Assembly (NCBI GenBank): GCA_013298335.1
Contig: JAAFHI010000305.1
Location: forward strand, 1-5,422
Source: Actinomycetota bacterium
Lineage (GTDB): Bacteria; Acidobacteriota; Blastocatellia; Chloracidobacteriales; Chloracidobacteriaceae
DNA: 5,422 bases
Reading direction: 5' to 3'
Below are positions 1 to 5,422 of the stretch, in pieces. Numbering within the stretch: the stretch's first letter is position 1; every line of letters begins with the position of its first letter. The notes under the pieces were generated by a model. It searched no databases. It was given only the letters and a program-made list of their open reading frames with translations, and had not been told where the DNA came from. Position numbers and translations under genes: made by a program.

Positions 1-398
1 CGCTTCATGCCGAGAATCGCGCCGTTGAGGTAGATGTTTTCCCGGCCCGACAGCTCCGGGTGGAAACCGGTGCCGACTTCGAGCAGCGACCCGACCTTCC
101 CGCGCAGTTCGATCCGGCCCTCGGTCGGCTCGGTAATCCGCGACAGAATCTTGAGCATCGTGCTCTTGCCCGCCCCGTTGCGTCCGACCAGCCCGACGAC
201 TTCCCCCTGGGCCACCTCGAACGACACATCCTTCAGCGACCACAGAACTTCGGCGGGTTCCTTGCCGCCGCCGAAAAAGGACAGCGGCGAGCGGGCGAGT
301 TCGCCGAGACGCTCGCGGAAATTGGTCGTCGCGAGTCCGCGCTGCCCCAAAGCGTAGCGTTTGCTCAATCCACGAACTGAAATCACCGGCGCGGCCAT
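1..398 (-). CDS. wzt: ABC transporter ATP-binding protein, Wzt-like polysaccharide exporter (C-terminus cut by window edge)
   Basis: This is the nucleotide-binding subunit of a polysaccharide-type ABC exporter; it would power transport of a lipid-linked glycan through the permease encoded just upstream. Only the first 132 residues are in the window. They begin MAAPVISVRGLSKRYALG and include Walker A GRNGAGKST (residues 72-80). The segment GTGFHPELSGRENIYLNGAI follows at residues 109-128, the hallmark stretch after Walker A in the Wzt/TagH/KpsT subfamily. The insertion at residues 17-50, between the first beta strand and the core, is also typical of that subfamily. The signature LSGGQ, Walker B and any C-terminal carbohydrate-binding domain lie outside the window, so substrate class cannot be judged. 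The ATG at 396-398 starts 3 bases after the permease stop, and a GGTG word 6 bases upstream lies inside the end of the permease gene, which favours translational coupling. Family assignment is firm; the exported glycan is unknown. Confidence 0.95.
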   Translation of the reverse strand, partial: MAAPVISVRGLSKRYALGQRGLATTNFRERLGELARSPLSFFGGGKEPAEVLWSLKDVSFEVAQGEVVGLVGRNGAGKSTMLKILSRITEPTEGRIELRGKVGSLLEVGTGFHPELSGRENIYLNGAILGMK

Positions 399-401
399 GA
401 A

Positions 402-1292
402 TTACACCAGATCGGCGAACTCGCGCTCCGTCGAACGGAAATACACGAGGCCGATGAAAAACATGATGAGCGCGGTCGCGGACGACATCGCGATCATGGG
501 AAGCGTAAGCGTATTCGTCCCGAAGAGCGCCCAGCGGACCCCTTCCACCACCCCGACCATCGGGTTGATCGCGTAGAGCAACTGCCATTTCGGTCCGAGC
601 AGGCTGCTCGGGTAGGCGACCGGCGTGGCATAGAGCCCGATCTGGGTGATGAACGGGACGACGTGCCGCACGTCGCGGTACTTCACGTTGAGCGCCGACA
701 GCCAGAACCCGAACCCGAAGCTGAACACCAGCGCGAGCAGCAGGAAGAGCGGCAGCGTCAGCACCCGGGCCGACGGCACGATCCCGTAATAGATGTAGGC
801 GCAGACCAGAAAGGCGAACGAAATGGCGAAATCCACCAGCCCGGCCAGAATCGAGGCGGTCGGAATGATGAGGCGCGGAAAATAGACTTTGGTGATGAGG
901 TTCGCGCTGCCGACGAGGCTGTTGGTCGCCTGCCCGAGCGCGTTGGCGAAAAACGTCCACGGCACGAGCGCCGCGAGGGCGAACACCGGGTAGGGCACGC
1001 CGTCGGACGGCAGTTTCGCGAGTCGCCCGAAAATCACCGTGAAGATGATCATGGTCGCGAGCGGCTGAAGGATCGCCCACGACGCGCCGAGCAGCGTCTG
1101 TTTGTAGCGGACCTTGACGTCACGCCAGACGAGGAAGAACAGGAGTTCCCGGAAACGCCACAATTCAGCCAGTTTCAGGGCGACCTGTCCCTGCGTGGAC
1201 TGAATGACCGTCACCACCGGCGCGGGCGGTTCGGCGGAAGGATTCCACGAAGAGGGAGGCAGATCGGAAACGGCTTCGAGTTTGTCCACCAT
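402..1292 (-). CDS. wzm: ABC-2 type transporter permease, Wzm-like polysaccharide exporter
   Basis: This 296-residue integral inner-membrane protein is the channel-forming half of an ABC exporter for surface polysaccharide (O-antigen, teichoic-acid or similar glycan). After a soluble proline-rich N-terminus (residues 1-45) comes the family motif FLVWRDVKVRYKQTLLG (53-69), an amphipathic interface region typical of Wzm/TagG. About six hydrophobic segments follow, near residues 70-89, 102-120, 142-168, 178-200, 210-227 and 266-285. Further family motifs are LNVKYRDVRHVVPFITQIGL (201-220) with ATPVAY after it, and INPMVGVVEGVRWALFG (242-258). Length is normal for the family. The ATG at 1290-1292 is the first in frame and gives a sensible N-terminus, but no Shine-Dalgarno is visible before it (TTTTTCAG precedes), so the start is less certain than the rest; recognisable homology begins only near residue 28. 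The ATPase gene follows after 3 bases. The upstream neighbour is 240 bases away behind a probable terminator, so this is probably the first gene of its operon. Family is certain; the substrate is not. Confidence 0.96.
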   Translation of the reverse strand: MVDKLEAVSDLPPSSWNPSAEPPAPVVTVIQSTQGQVALKLAELWRFRELLFFLVWRDVKVRYKQTLLGASWAILQPLATMIIFTVIFGRLAKLPSDGVPYPVFALAALVPWTFFANALGQATNSLVGSANLITKVYFPRLIIPTASILAGLVDFAISFAFLVCAYIYYGIVPSARVLTLPLFLLLALVFSFGFGFWLSALNVKYRDVRHVVPFITQIGLYATPVAYPSSLLGPKWQLLYAINPMVGVVEGVRWALFGTNTLTLPMIAMSSATALIMFFIGLVYFRSTEREFADLV

Positions 1293-1403
1293 CTGAAAAA
1301 GCGACTTGGGGCCGGAGGCTCAAAAATGTCCGAAACGAAGCCGCACTGCATTCCCGGACCAAATACCGAAAATCACGCAACGACACATCTCGGAAGCCTT
1401 TCG

Positions 1404-1432
1404 TTTTAACAGAACTGTTTTCACCGAAACAA
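1404..1432 (-). promoter_or_regulatory. weak candidate promoter with overlapping 12-bp dyad, upstream of the ABC exporter
   Basis: Reading the minus strand, TTGTTT (1427-1432) and TTAAAA (1404-1409) are spaced by 17 bases, matching a housekeeping-sigma layout, but each hexamer matches consensus at only three of six positions. The perfect dyad AACAG-AA-CTGTT (1408-1419) overlaps the -10 side and could be an operator. The site lies about 110 bases before the permease ATG, in a locally AT-richer patch of the 240-base gap. Two weak hexamers with good spacing arise often by chance, so this is only suggestive. Confidence 0.2.
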
Positions 1433-1464
1433 CCCGAATTCAACCCTAACCCCGCCCGGACCGG

Positions 1465-1510
1465 AAAACGGGAACCGCCTCCGAACGACACGGGGCCGTC
1501 CGGAGGCGGT
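1465..1510 (-). terminator. probable intrinsic terminator of the TPR/ankyrin gene
   Basis: A perfect 10-bp GC-rich inverted repeat (ACCGCCTCCG at 1474-1483 with CGGAGGCGGT at 1501-1510) encloses a 17-base loop. It begins 22 bases after the stop codon of the TPR/ankyrin gene. In the minus-strand transcript the stem is followed by UCCCG and then UUUU (1465-1468), a short and slightly displaced U-run. Position and stem strength fit a terminator; the imperfect U-tract lowers confidence. It would separate this gene from the ABC exporter downstream. Confidence 0.5.
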
Positions 1511-1532
1511 CGAAAATGCCCGGAAGTCGCGG

Positions 1533-3974
1533 TCAGCGACCGCCCGCGCGCTGAATCAGGTCCGCCGCCGCGTTGTGTCCGCCGCGTCGGGCGAGCCCGA
1601 AGGCGGTTTCATGGTTGACGTTGCGGAGATTGACGTCGGGACGCGCCGTCAGCATGACCTCGACCGTCTGACGGGACCCGAGCCGAGCCGCGTACATCAG
1701 GGCGGTCATCCCGTTGACGTCCTGCGCGTTCACATCCTGGCGGGTGGTCAGCAACGCTCCGAGCGTTTCCTCATGACCGCCCCGCGCGGCGAACATGAGC
1801 GCCGTCATCCCCTTCGGGTCGCCCACCAGCGGGTCCGCGCCGTAGCGCAGCAGCAGTTTCACCAGATTTGCGTTGCCGGAATCCGCCGCGACCATCAGGG
1901 CGGTCATGCCGTTCGCGGCCAGAACCGTCGGCGGAACCCCCTGCCGGAGATAGTTGTTGACCGCAATCTCATTTCCCTGCCGGATGGCCTGAAGCATGGC
2001 CAGCCCCTGCGCCGGGTCGAAATTCGCCGGGGGTTGGGCGCGCGCGGGCGTTTTTCGCGCCACCGGAACCCCGCCATTCGGATCGGGATCGGCAGTCCCG
2101 CCAGTGCGACCGGTGTTTCCGGGATTTCCGGTGTTTCCAGGATTCCGACCAATACTCCCGTTACCGCTGTTTCCGCCAGTGCCGCCGTTTCCGGACGGCG
2201 GATTTCCGCCGCGCCGCGCCGCCTGGACCTGCGGTTCGAATTCTTCCCGCAACGCCGGATCAATCGAATAGCAGCGGCGGAGGTCTTCATCCGCCGTCTC
2301 GTTCCGGCCAAGTTGCAGTTTCGCCAGTCCGCGCACGCCGTAGGCCCGCGCCCGGTTCGGGTTGACCTTCAGCGCCTCGGTCGTGTCCTCGACCACCCGC
2401 TGATACTGGCCGAGCTTGTATCCGACCACCGCCCGGCGGAAGTAGGCCGTTCCGCGAAAATCGTTGTCGGTCGTGGTCCGGATGGCGTCGGAGTAATCCG
2501 CCGAGGCCCGTTCGGGCTGATCCTGCGCGGCATAGCACTCGCCGCGCTCAAAATAGGCTTTCGCGTTGCGCCGGTCGAGCCGGACCGCCTCGTCGAGATC
2601 GGAAAGCGCCTTGTCGAATTCCCGGAGGTTGCGATAGGCGGCACCGCGTCCGGTGTAAAGCCGCGACGTCCGCGCGCCGAGTTCGTGGGCCCGGTCGAAG
2701 TTGGTCACCGCGCGGCGGAAATCGCCCGCCTCGGCCTGCGATTCGCCAGCCGCAATCGCCGCGTCGGCATCGGCGGCGGCACGTCCGGTCGGGACCGGGT
2801 CAGCCGGGCGCGTCGTCGGGTTTGGATTGTCCCGCGGACGGGTCGGGCGCGTGGTCGGCTCGTCGCCCGGATCGGACGGCGGGTCCGCCGGACGGGTGGC
2901 GGGCGGAGGCGTCGTCGGTCGTCCGCCGCCGTTGGCCCTGGCCGCCATTTCGGTCGCGGCCTTGTCATATTGCTTGCGGAGCGCGCCGTCGAGCGCGAAA
3001 CACTGGTCGAAATCGCGGTTCGCGTCCGCCGGACGGTCGAGGTTGTAGGCGGTCATCGCCCGGTAGCAGAAAGTCTTGGCCGTCTTGGGGTCGAGTGTGA
3101 TGGCCTCGTCGAAGTCACGCCGCGCCAGTTCGTAATCCTTCATCTGGTAGCGGGCGAATCCGCGCCCGGAATACACCGTCGCGTTCTTCGGATTCAGGCG
3201 GATGGATTCATTGAAATCGCTCACCGCCTTGTCGAACCGCTGAAGCGCGCTGTTGGTATAACCCCGATGCCCGAAAACGACCGCGTTGGTCGGGTCGTTC
3301 TTGAGGACGTTGTCGAAATCGAGCAGCGCCCGGTCATATTTTCCGGTCCCGTAGAGCGCCAGCCCGCGCGAAGTCCGCGCCGTCGCATTGTTCGGCTCGG
3401 CCAGAATCGCCTGGTCGAAGTCGGCGATGGCCTTCACCGAATCGCCCTTGCCGGAATAGGCCGTCCCGCGGTTGACCAGCGTCGTGACATCCTTCGGGTT
3501 CTTGCGAAGCGACACGTTGAAATCGCTGATCGCCTCGTCGTACTTCCCGAGCGCGCTGTAGGACAACCCGCGGTTGTTGTAGACGCTGACCAGCTTCGGA
3601 TCGAGCTTCAGCGCCTCGGTGTAGTCCTTCACCGCGTCCTCGTAGCGCCCGATGTCGTCGAAGGCGTAAGCGCGGTTGTGGAAGGCCATCGCGTAGCTCG
3701 GCTTCAACCGGATCGACTGGTTGAAATCCTGAAAGGCATCGTCGAACCGTCCCAGCGAACGATAAGCCCAGCCGCGCCAGTTGTAGGCCTCGGCGAAATC
3801 GGCTTTCAGTTGAATCGCCTGCGTGTAGTTCCGCACGGCGTCATCGTTGCGGCCCGCACTGAGTGCCTTGTTGCCTTCGTTGTACGCCGCCACCGCATCC
3901 TGCGCGTGCGCCGTCATGGCCGTCAGCGCAAGAAACAAACTCAACACGAGCACTTTCCAGCGTGCCTGTCCCAT
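1533..3974 (-). CDS. exported TPR and ankyrin repeat protein
   Basis: This 813-residue protein has no recognised enzymatic domain; it looks like a large protein-binding scaffold. The start at 3972-3974 is chosen because it gives a clean signal peptide (MGQARWKV, hydrophobic core, likely cleavage after AHA at residue 24); a GGGGTGG word just upstream is only a weak ribosome site. Nine TPR units in exact 34-residue register span residues 27-332, with repeated words such as NRGxAYxxLGxYDEAxxDFxxAI and LDP at the ends. A Pro/Thr/Arg-rich linker with ATRP and TTRP words covers 346-398. About five more TPR-like units follow (400-575), then a Gly/Asn/Pro linker (586-650). Five ankyrin-like 33-residue units end the protein (655-813), with NGMTALMxAA repeated three times; the first and last are degenerate. 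A TPR-ankyrin combination behind a signal peptide suggests periplasmic or surface protein-protein contacts, but the partner is unknown. The gene is monocistronic by layout: 500 bases of gene-free DNA precede it and a probable terminator follows. Fold assignment is firm; biological role is not known. Confidence 0.95.
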   Translation of the reverse strand: MGQARWKVLVLSLFLALTAMTAHAQDAVAAYNEGNKALSAGRNDDAVRNYTQAIQLKADFAEAYNWRGWAYRSLGRFDDAFQDFNQSIRLKPSYAMAFHNRAYAFDDIGRYEDAVKDYTEALKLDPKLVSVYNNRGLSYSALGKYDEAISDFNVSLRKNPKDVTTLVNRGTAYSGKGDSVKAIADFDQAILAEPNNATARTSRGLALYGTGKYDRALLDFDNVLKNDPTNAVVFGHRGYTNSALQRFDKAVSDFNESIRLNPKNATVYSGRGFARYQMKDYELARRDFDEAITLDPKTAKTFCYRAMTAYNLDRPADANRDFDQCFALDGALRKQYDKAATEMAARANGGGRPTTPPPATRPADPPSDPGDEPTTRPTRPRDNPNPTTRPADPVPTGRAAADADAAIAAGESQAEAGDFRRAVTNFDRAHELGARTSRLYTGRGAAYRNLREFDKALSDLDEAVRLDRRNAKAYFERGECYAAQDQPERASADYSDAIRTTTDNDFRGTAYFRRAVVGYKLGQYQRVVEDTTEALKVNPNRARAYGVRGLAKLQLGRNETADEDLRRCYSIDPALREEFEPQVQAARRGGNPPSGNGGTGGNSGNGSIGRNPGNTGNPGNTGRTGGTADPDPNGGVPVARKTPARAQPPANFDPAQGLAMLQAIRQGNEIAVNNYLRQGVPPTVLAANGMTALMVAADSGNANLVKLLLRYGADPLVGDPKGMTALMFAARGGHEETLGALLTTRQDVNAQDVNGMTALMYAARLGSRQTVEVMLTARPDVNLRNVNHETAFGLARRGGHNAAADLIQRAGGR
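2025..2219 (-). repeat. low-complexity Gly/Asn/Pro linker coded by degenerate short tandem repeats
   Basis: Residues 586-650 of the TPR/ankyrin protein form a flexible linker (for example NPGNTGNPGNTGRTGG). At DNA level the clearest part has CGGTGTTTCC at 2111-2120 and again at 2129-2138, an 18-base period, with related TGTTTCC or GTTTCC words to about 2192. Such tracts can expand or contract in frame and change the spacing between the TPR and ankyrin domains. Confidence 0.7.
2781..2939 (-). other. Pro/Thr/Arg-rich linker between the two TPR blocks
   Basis: Residues 346-398 of the TPR/ankyrin protein lack TPR periodicity and are rich in proline, threonine, arginine and aspartate, with the words ATRPADP, TTRPTRP and TTRPADP. 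It is probably an extended unstructured spacer. Similar TTRP-type linkers are, from general knowledge, frequent in planctomycete secreted proteins, which is one of the few hints to the host lineage. Confidence 0.7.
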
Positions 3975-3995
3975 AGCCACCCCAGTTTGATGAAT

Positions 3996-4084
3996 GGATT
4001 TTCGATTTCCGGATTTTCGATGGAATCGAAAGGTACAGGAGAAAAAACCGAAAAGTCGAAAATCTTCAATCAAGAATCGAAAAT
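3996..4084. repeat. AT-rich intergenic GATTTTCGA repeat tract
   Basis: GGATTTTCGAT occurs at 3996-4006 and again at 4011-4021, a 15-base period. Inverted copies follow: ATCGAAA at 4025-4031, TCGAAAATC at 4056-4064 and TCGAAAAT at 4077-4084. TTTCGAT (4015-4021) and ATCGAAA (4025-4031) form a perfect 7-bp stem with a GGA loop. The tract is far more AT-rich than its surroundings and sits just before the TPR/ankyrin start codon, so it would lie in that gene's leader or promoter. Translated, it produces the Asn-Arg-Lys-Ser-rich peptides typical of this kind of low-complexity DNA, which are not real proteins. Confidence 0.75.
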
Positions 4085-4195
4085 GTATTTTAGGCTGTGC
4101 GCTGACGTTTTATGCCAAAGGTCAACGTTCGTCAGCCACCGCTTCCGGACGAAGGACGGCATGCGCCGGGAAAACGTTGCTTTCAACGAGTCCGT

Positions 4196-4429
4196 TGAAG
4201 CCCTCAATCAGACCATGTTGGATTGGGACAAACGCGGCTGCGCCGCCCGATGTGCGGAATGGCTCCGCCTTTCCGTGACGGTTCATCGAAAAGATTGAGG
4301 GCTTCAGCCCGATCGGGGCGCAGCCCCTCGCTGGATGTATGGGGAGCGCGTGGCGGAAAGGCAGAGCCATTCCGCACATCGGGCGGCGGAGCCACAAAAA
4401 CATTCCCCATCCTTTGAAGAGTCTCAATC
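4196..4429. mobile_element. candidate non-autonomous palindromic repeat element (MITE/REPIN-like)
   Basis: Two 47-bp arms in inverted orientation, 4234-4280 and 4349-4395, pair at 42 of 47 positions; the core 4241-4275 with 4354-4388 pairs at 34 of 35. Shorter outer arms 4220-4228 and 4404-4412 pair at 8 of 9. The central part holds hairpins GGGC-TTCA-GCCC (4300-4310 area) and GGGGC-GCA-GCCCC (4315-4327). The word TGAAGCCCTCAATC lies at 4196-4209, is exactly inverted at 4293-4306, and recurs in degenerate form (TGAAG AGT CTCAATC) at 4415-4429. No transposase is encoded. The layout resembles a MITE or REP-type palindrome placed just downstream of the esterase gene, where its transcript would fold into a long hairpin. 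Mobility is inferred from structure only; edges are approximate. Confidence 0.55.
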
Positions 4430-4474
4430 TCGTGTGGGCTGATGAAGAGGATTTTTTCCCGAAACCTGACTGAC

Positions 4475-5296
4475 CTACTTTTTCAGCGACTGGCGGACGA
4501 AAAACTGCGCCATCCGTTCTCCGGCGTCGTCGGGCAGGGCGTGTCCCCGATTGTGAACGTACACGTCAAGTTCCGGTCCGGAATTTGAACGGTACTGATG
4601 ATAGCCGAGGGACCATCCGCCGTCCGGCGCGGCGCACCTGTTCGCCGCAATCAGTCCCGCAACCGTGGCTTTCTGGTTTTCCGTCGGCACGATCGCATCG
4701 CCTTCCCCGCCGATGACCAGCGCCGGGCGCGGAGTGAGCCGCGCCGCTCCCGGACACACCGCGGACGCCGGCGCGAACGCCGCAATCCGGTCGGCCCGTT
4801 CACGCCACAGAAGATACGTGAACCCGCCTCCGTTTGAATGTCCTCCGACAAAAACCCGGCGGGGATCAATGGTGTAGTTCTTTTTCGCCCAGGCCAGCGC
4901 CGCGTCGAAGAATTTCAGGTCGCGGTCGCCGTCGAGGCCCGCGCGGTTCTGCCAGCCGGGACGTTTTCCCTCCGGATCGTTGCGCGTACTGGTCGGAAGG
5001 CCCTGCATGTACAAAACGACGGCTTCCGGCCAGTCCCGGTGAATCGCAAATTTGGCGGCGGCGTTCCGGGCATTTCCGCCGTGTCCGTGGAAAATGAACA
5101 CGAGCGGCGCGCCGACCGACGGGATGGTGAGCGGCGCGGCAACGAGGGCTTCCCGCTCGGTTCCTTCAACCGAAAAGGTCTGCCGGGTCATCCCCGGCGT
5201 CACGGGCGGCATTCGTCGCTGGGCGGTTGCCCCGGCGCAGGCGATTCCGCCGGTGAAGAGTCCGATCAGAACCAAAAGGGTGACGATCTTTTTCAT
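4475..5296 (-). CDS. exported alpha/beta-hydrolase esterase, PHB depolymerase/LpqC-like
   Basis: This predicted 273-residue serine esterase belongs to the polyhydroxybutyrate depolymerase / feruloyl esterase / LpqC-like group and would hydrolyse ester bonds outside the cytoplasm. Visible features are the oxyanion segment FIFHGHGGNARN (67-78), nucleophile motif GGHSNGGG with Ser154, a likely acid Asp200 in GGEGDAIVP, and His252 in NRGHALP. WQNRAGLDGDRDLKFFDAAL (115-134) fills the place of the conserved pre-nucleophile segment of the family. The ATG at 5294-5296 is chosen because MKKIVTLLVLIGLFTGG then begins an export signal. IAC at 18-20 satisfies a permissive lipobox, so it may be a lipoprotein anchored at Cys20; cleavage after ATA (residue 25) is the alternative. 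GGAG lies about 13 bases upstream, rather far, and CATAAT (5318-5323) is a possible -10 without a good -35. A single catalytic domain of normal length, no substrate-binding domain. The natural substrate is unknown: a polyester, an acylated plant polysaccharide or a small ester are all possible. Confidence 0.92.
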   Translation of the reverse strand: MKKIVTLLVLIGLFTGGIACAGATAQRRMPPVTPGMTRQTFSVEGTEREALVAAPLTIPSVGAPLVFIFHGHGGNARNAAAKFAIHRDWPEAVVLYMQGLPTSTRNDPEGKRPGWQNRAGLDGDRDLKFFDAALAWAKKNYTIDPRRVFVGGHSNGGGFTYLLWRERADRIAAFAPASAVCPGAARLTPRPALVIGGEGDAIVPTENQKATVAGLIAANRCAAPDGGWSLGYHQYRSNSGPELDVYVHNRGHALPDDAGERMAQFFVRQSLKK

Positions 5297-5422
5297 GCGG
5301 TGTAATGTGCTCCGGGAATTATGGGGTGGAACTCGTTCGCGCGGATGTGAACACCCCGGCGCGAAAAAAGTCTGGAAAAAGAGAACTGTCGAGTCCGTTC
5401 GTCGCCCTGCCCTCAAGGACAG

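Larger units (their letters stand above)
3975..4474. other. 500-base gene-free intergenic region carrying repeats
   Basis: No credible gene is present. From low to high coordinates it holds a weak ribosome site for the TPR/ankyrin gene (3977-3983), an AT-rich GATTTTCGA repeat tract (3996-4084), an unremarkable stretch with overlapping small hairpins (4175-4199), and a large palindromic element (4196-4429). About 45 plain bases then lead to the esterase stop codon. A promoter for the TPR/ankyrin gene is expected here but no convincing -35/-10 pair was found: on the minus strand TTGACC (4120-4125) lacks a -10 at proper spacing. Confidence 0.8.

Noticed and set aside
663..1409. A 248-codon plus-strand open frame opposite the permease
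   Set aside because: It encodes a highly charged Arg/Glu/His-rich sequence typical of the complement of a membrane protein gene; the minus-strand frame is an unmistakable ABC-2 permease.
2979..3896. Regularly spaced repeated DNA that might suggest a CRISPR or tandem array
   Set aside because: The 102-base period is the coding signature of 34-residue TPR units; the copies are diverged at DNA level and conserved only at TPR consensus residues.
3975..4073. A 33-residue N-terminal extension of the TPR/ankyrin protein
   Set aside because: The extension is translated from the AT-rich GATTTTCGA repeat tract and would bury the signal peptide; the start at 3972-3974 gives a normal export signal.
1575..4298. 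A 907-codon plus-strand open frame, longer than the real gene it overlaps
   Set aside because: It is antisense to the TPR/ankyrin gene, whose minus-strand frame shows a signal peptide, exact 34-residue TPR register and ankyrin repeats. The plus frame gives an Arg/Val/Gly-rich sequence with no fold and runs on through the repeat tract into the palindrome. Long antisense open frames are expected opposite GC-rich repeat genes.
4122..4427. A 101-codon minus-strand open frame between the esterase and TPR/ankyrin genes
   Set aside because: It lies almost wholly on the palindrome; its CGMALPFR and KAEPFRTSGG peptides are just two readings of the same inverted arms. No ribosome site or domain.
4441..4474. 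Possible terminator directly after the esterase stop
   Set aside because: There is an A/T run (ATTTTTT at 4451-4457) but no stem of useful length beside it; any termination is more likely linked to the palindrome further downstream.
5297..5416. A 40-residue N-terminal extension of the esterase
   Set aside because: It would place an Arg-rich stretch before the hydrophobic leader; starting at 5294-5296 gives a canonical MKK export signal.

Overview
The window is GC-rich bacterial DNA in which every supported gene is on the minus strand, so transcription runs from high to low coordinates. In that order it holds: an exported serine esterase (4475-5296); a 500-base gene-free stretch with a large palindromic element (about 4196-4429) and an AT-rich repeat tract (3996-4084); a large exported TPR/ankyrin repeat protein (1533-3974); a 240-base gap with a likely terminator; and a two-gene polysaccharide-type ABC exporter, with the permease complete (402-1292) and the ATPase cut by the window edge (1-398).

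The organism cannot be named from this sequence. High GC, proline-rich linkers carrying TTRP/ATRP words, a secreted protein mixing many TPRs with ankyrin repeats, and intergenic GATTTTCGA-type repeats fit a PVC-group (especially planctomycete-like) or similar environmental bacterium with a large genome. This is a weak inference from style, not from a marker gene.

The exporter genes are separated by only 3 bases and are almost certainly co-transcribed and translationally coupled. They resemble Wzm/Wzt-type systems that export O-antigen or other cell-surface glycans across the inner membrane. The TPR/ankyrin protein and the esterase each carry an export signal, so both should act outside the cytoplasm. 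No sequence evidence ties them to the exporter beyond shared strand and proximity, and the gaps between them suggest separate transcription units.

The least explained part is 3975-4474. It contains no credible gene, but has a 47-bp imperfect inverted repeat (42/47 matching) enclosing two small hairpins, three copies of a TGAAG..CTCAATC word, and an adjoining AT-rich tract of GATTTTCGA repeats. This looks like a non-autonomous palindromic (MITE/REPIN-like) repeat element next to a low-complexity intergenic repeat. No defence system, CRISPR array, RNA gene or phage gene was seen.
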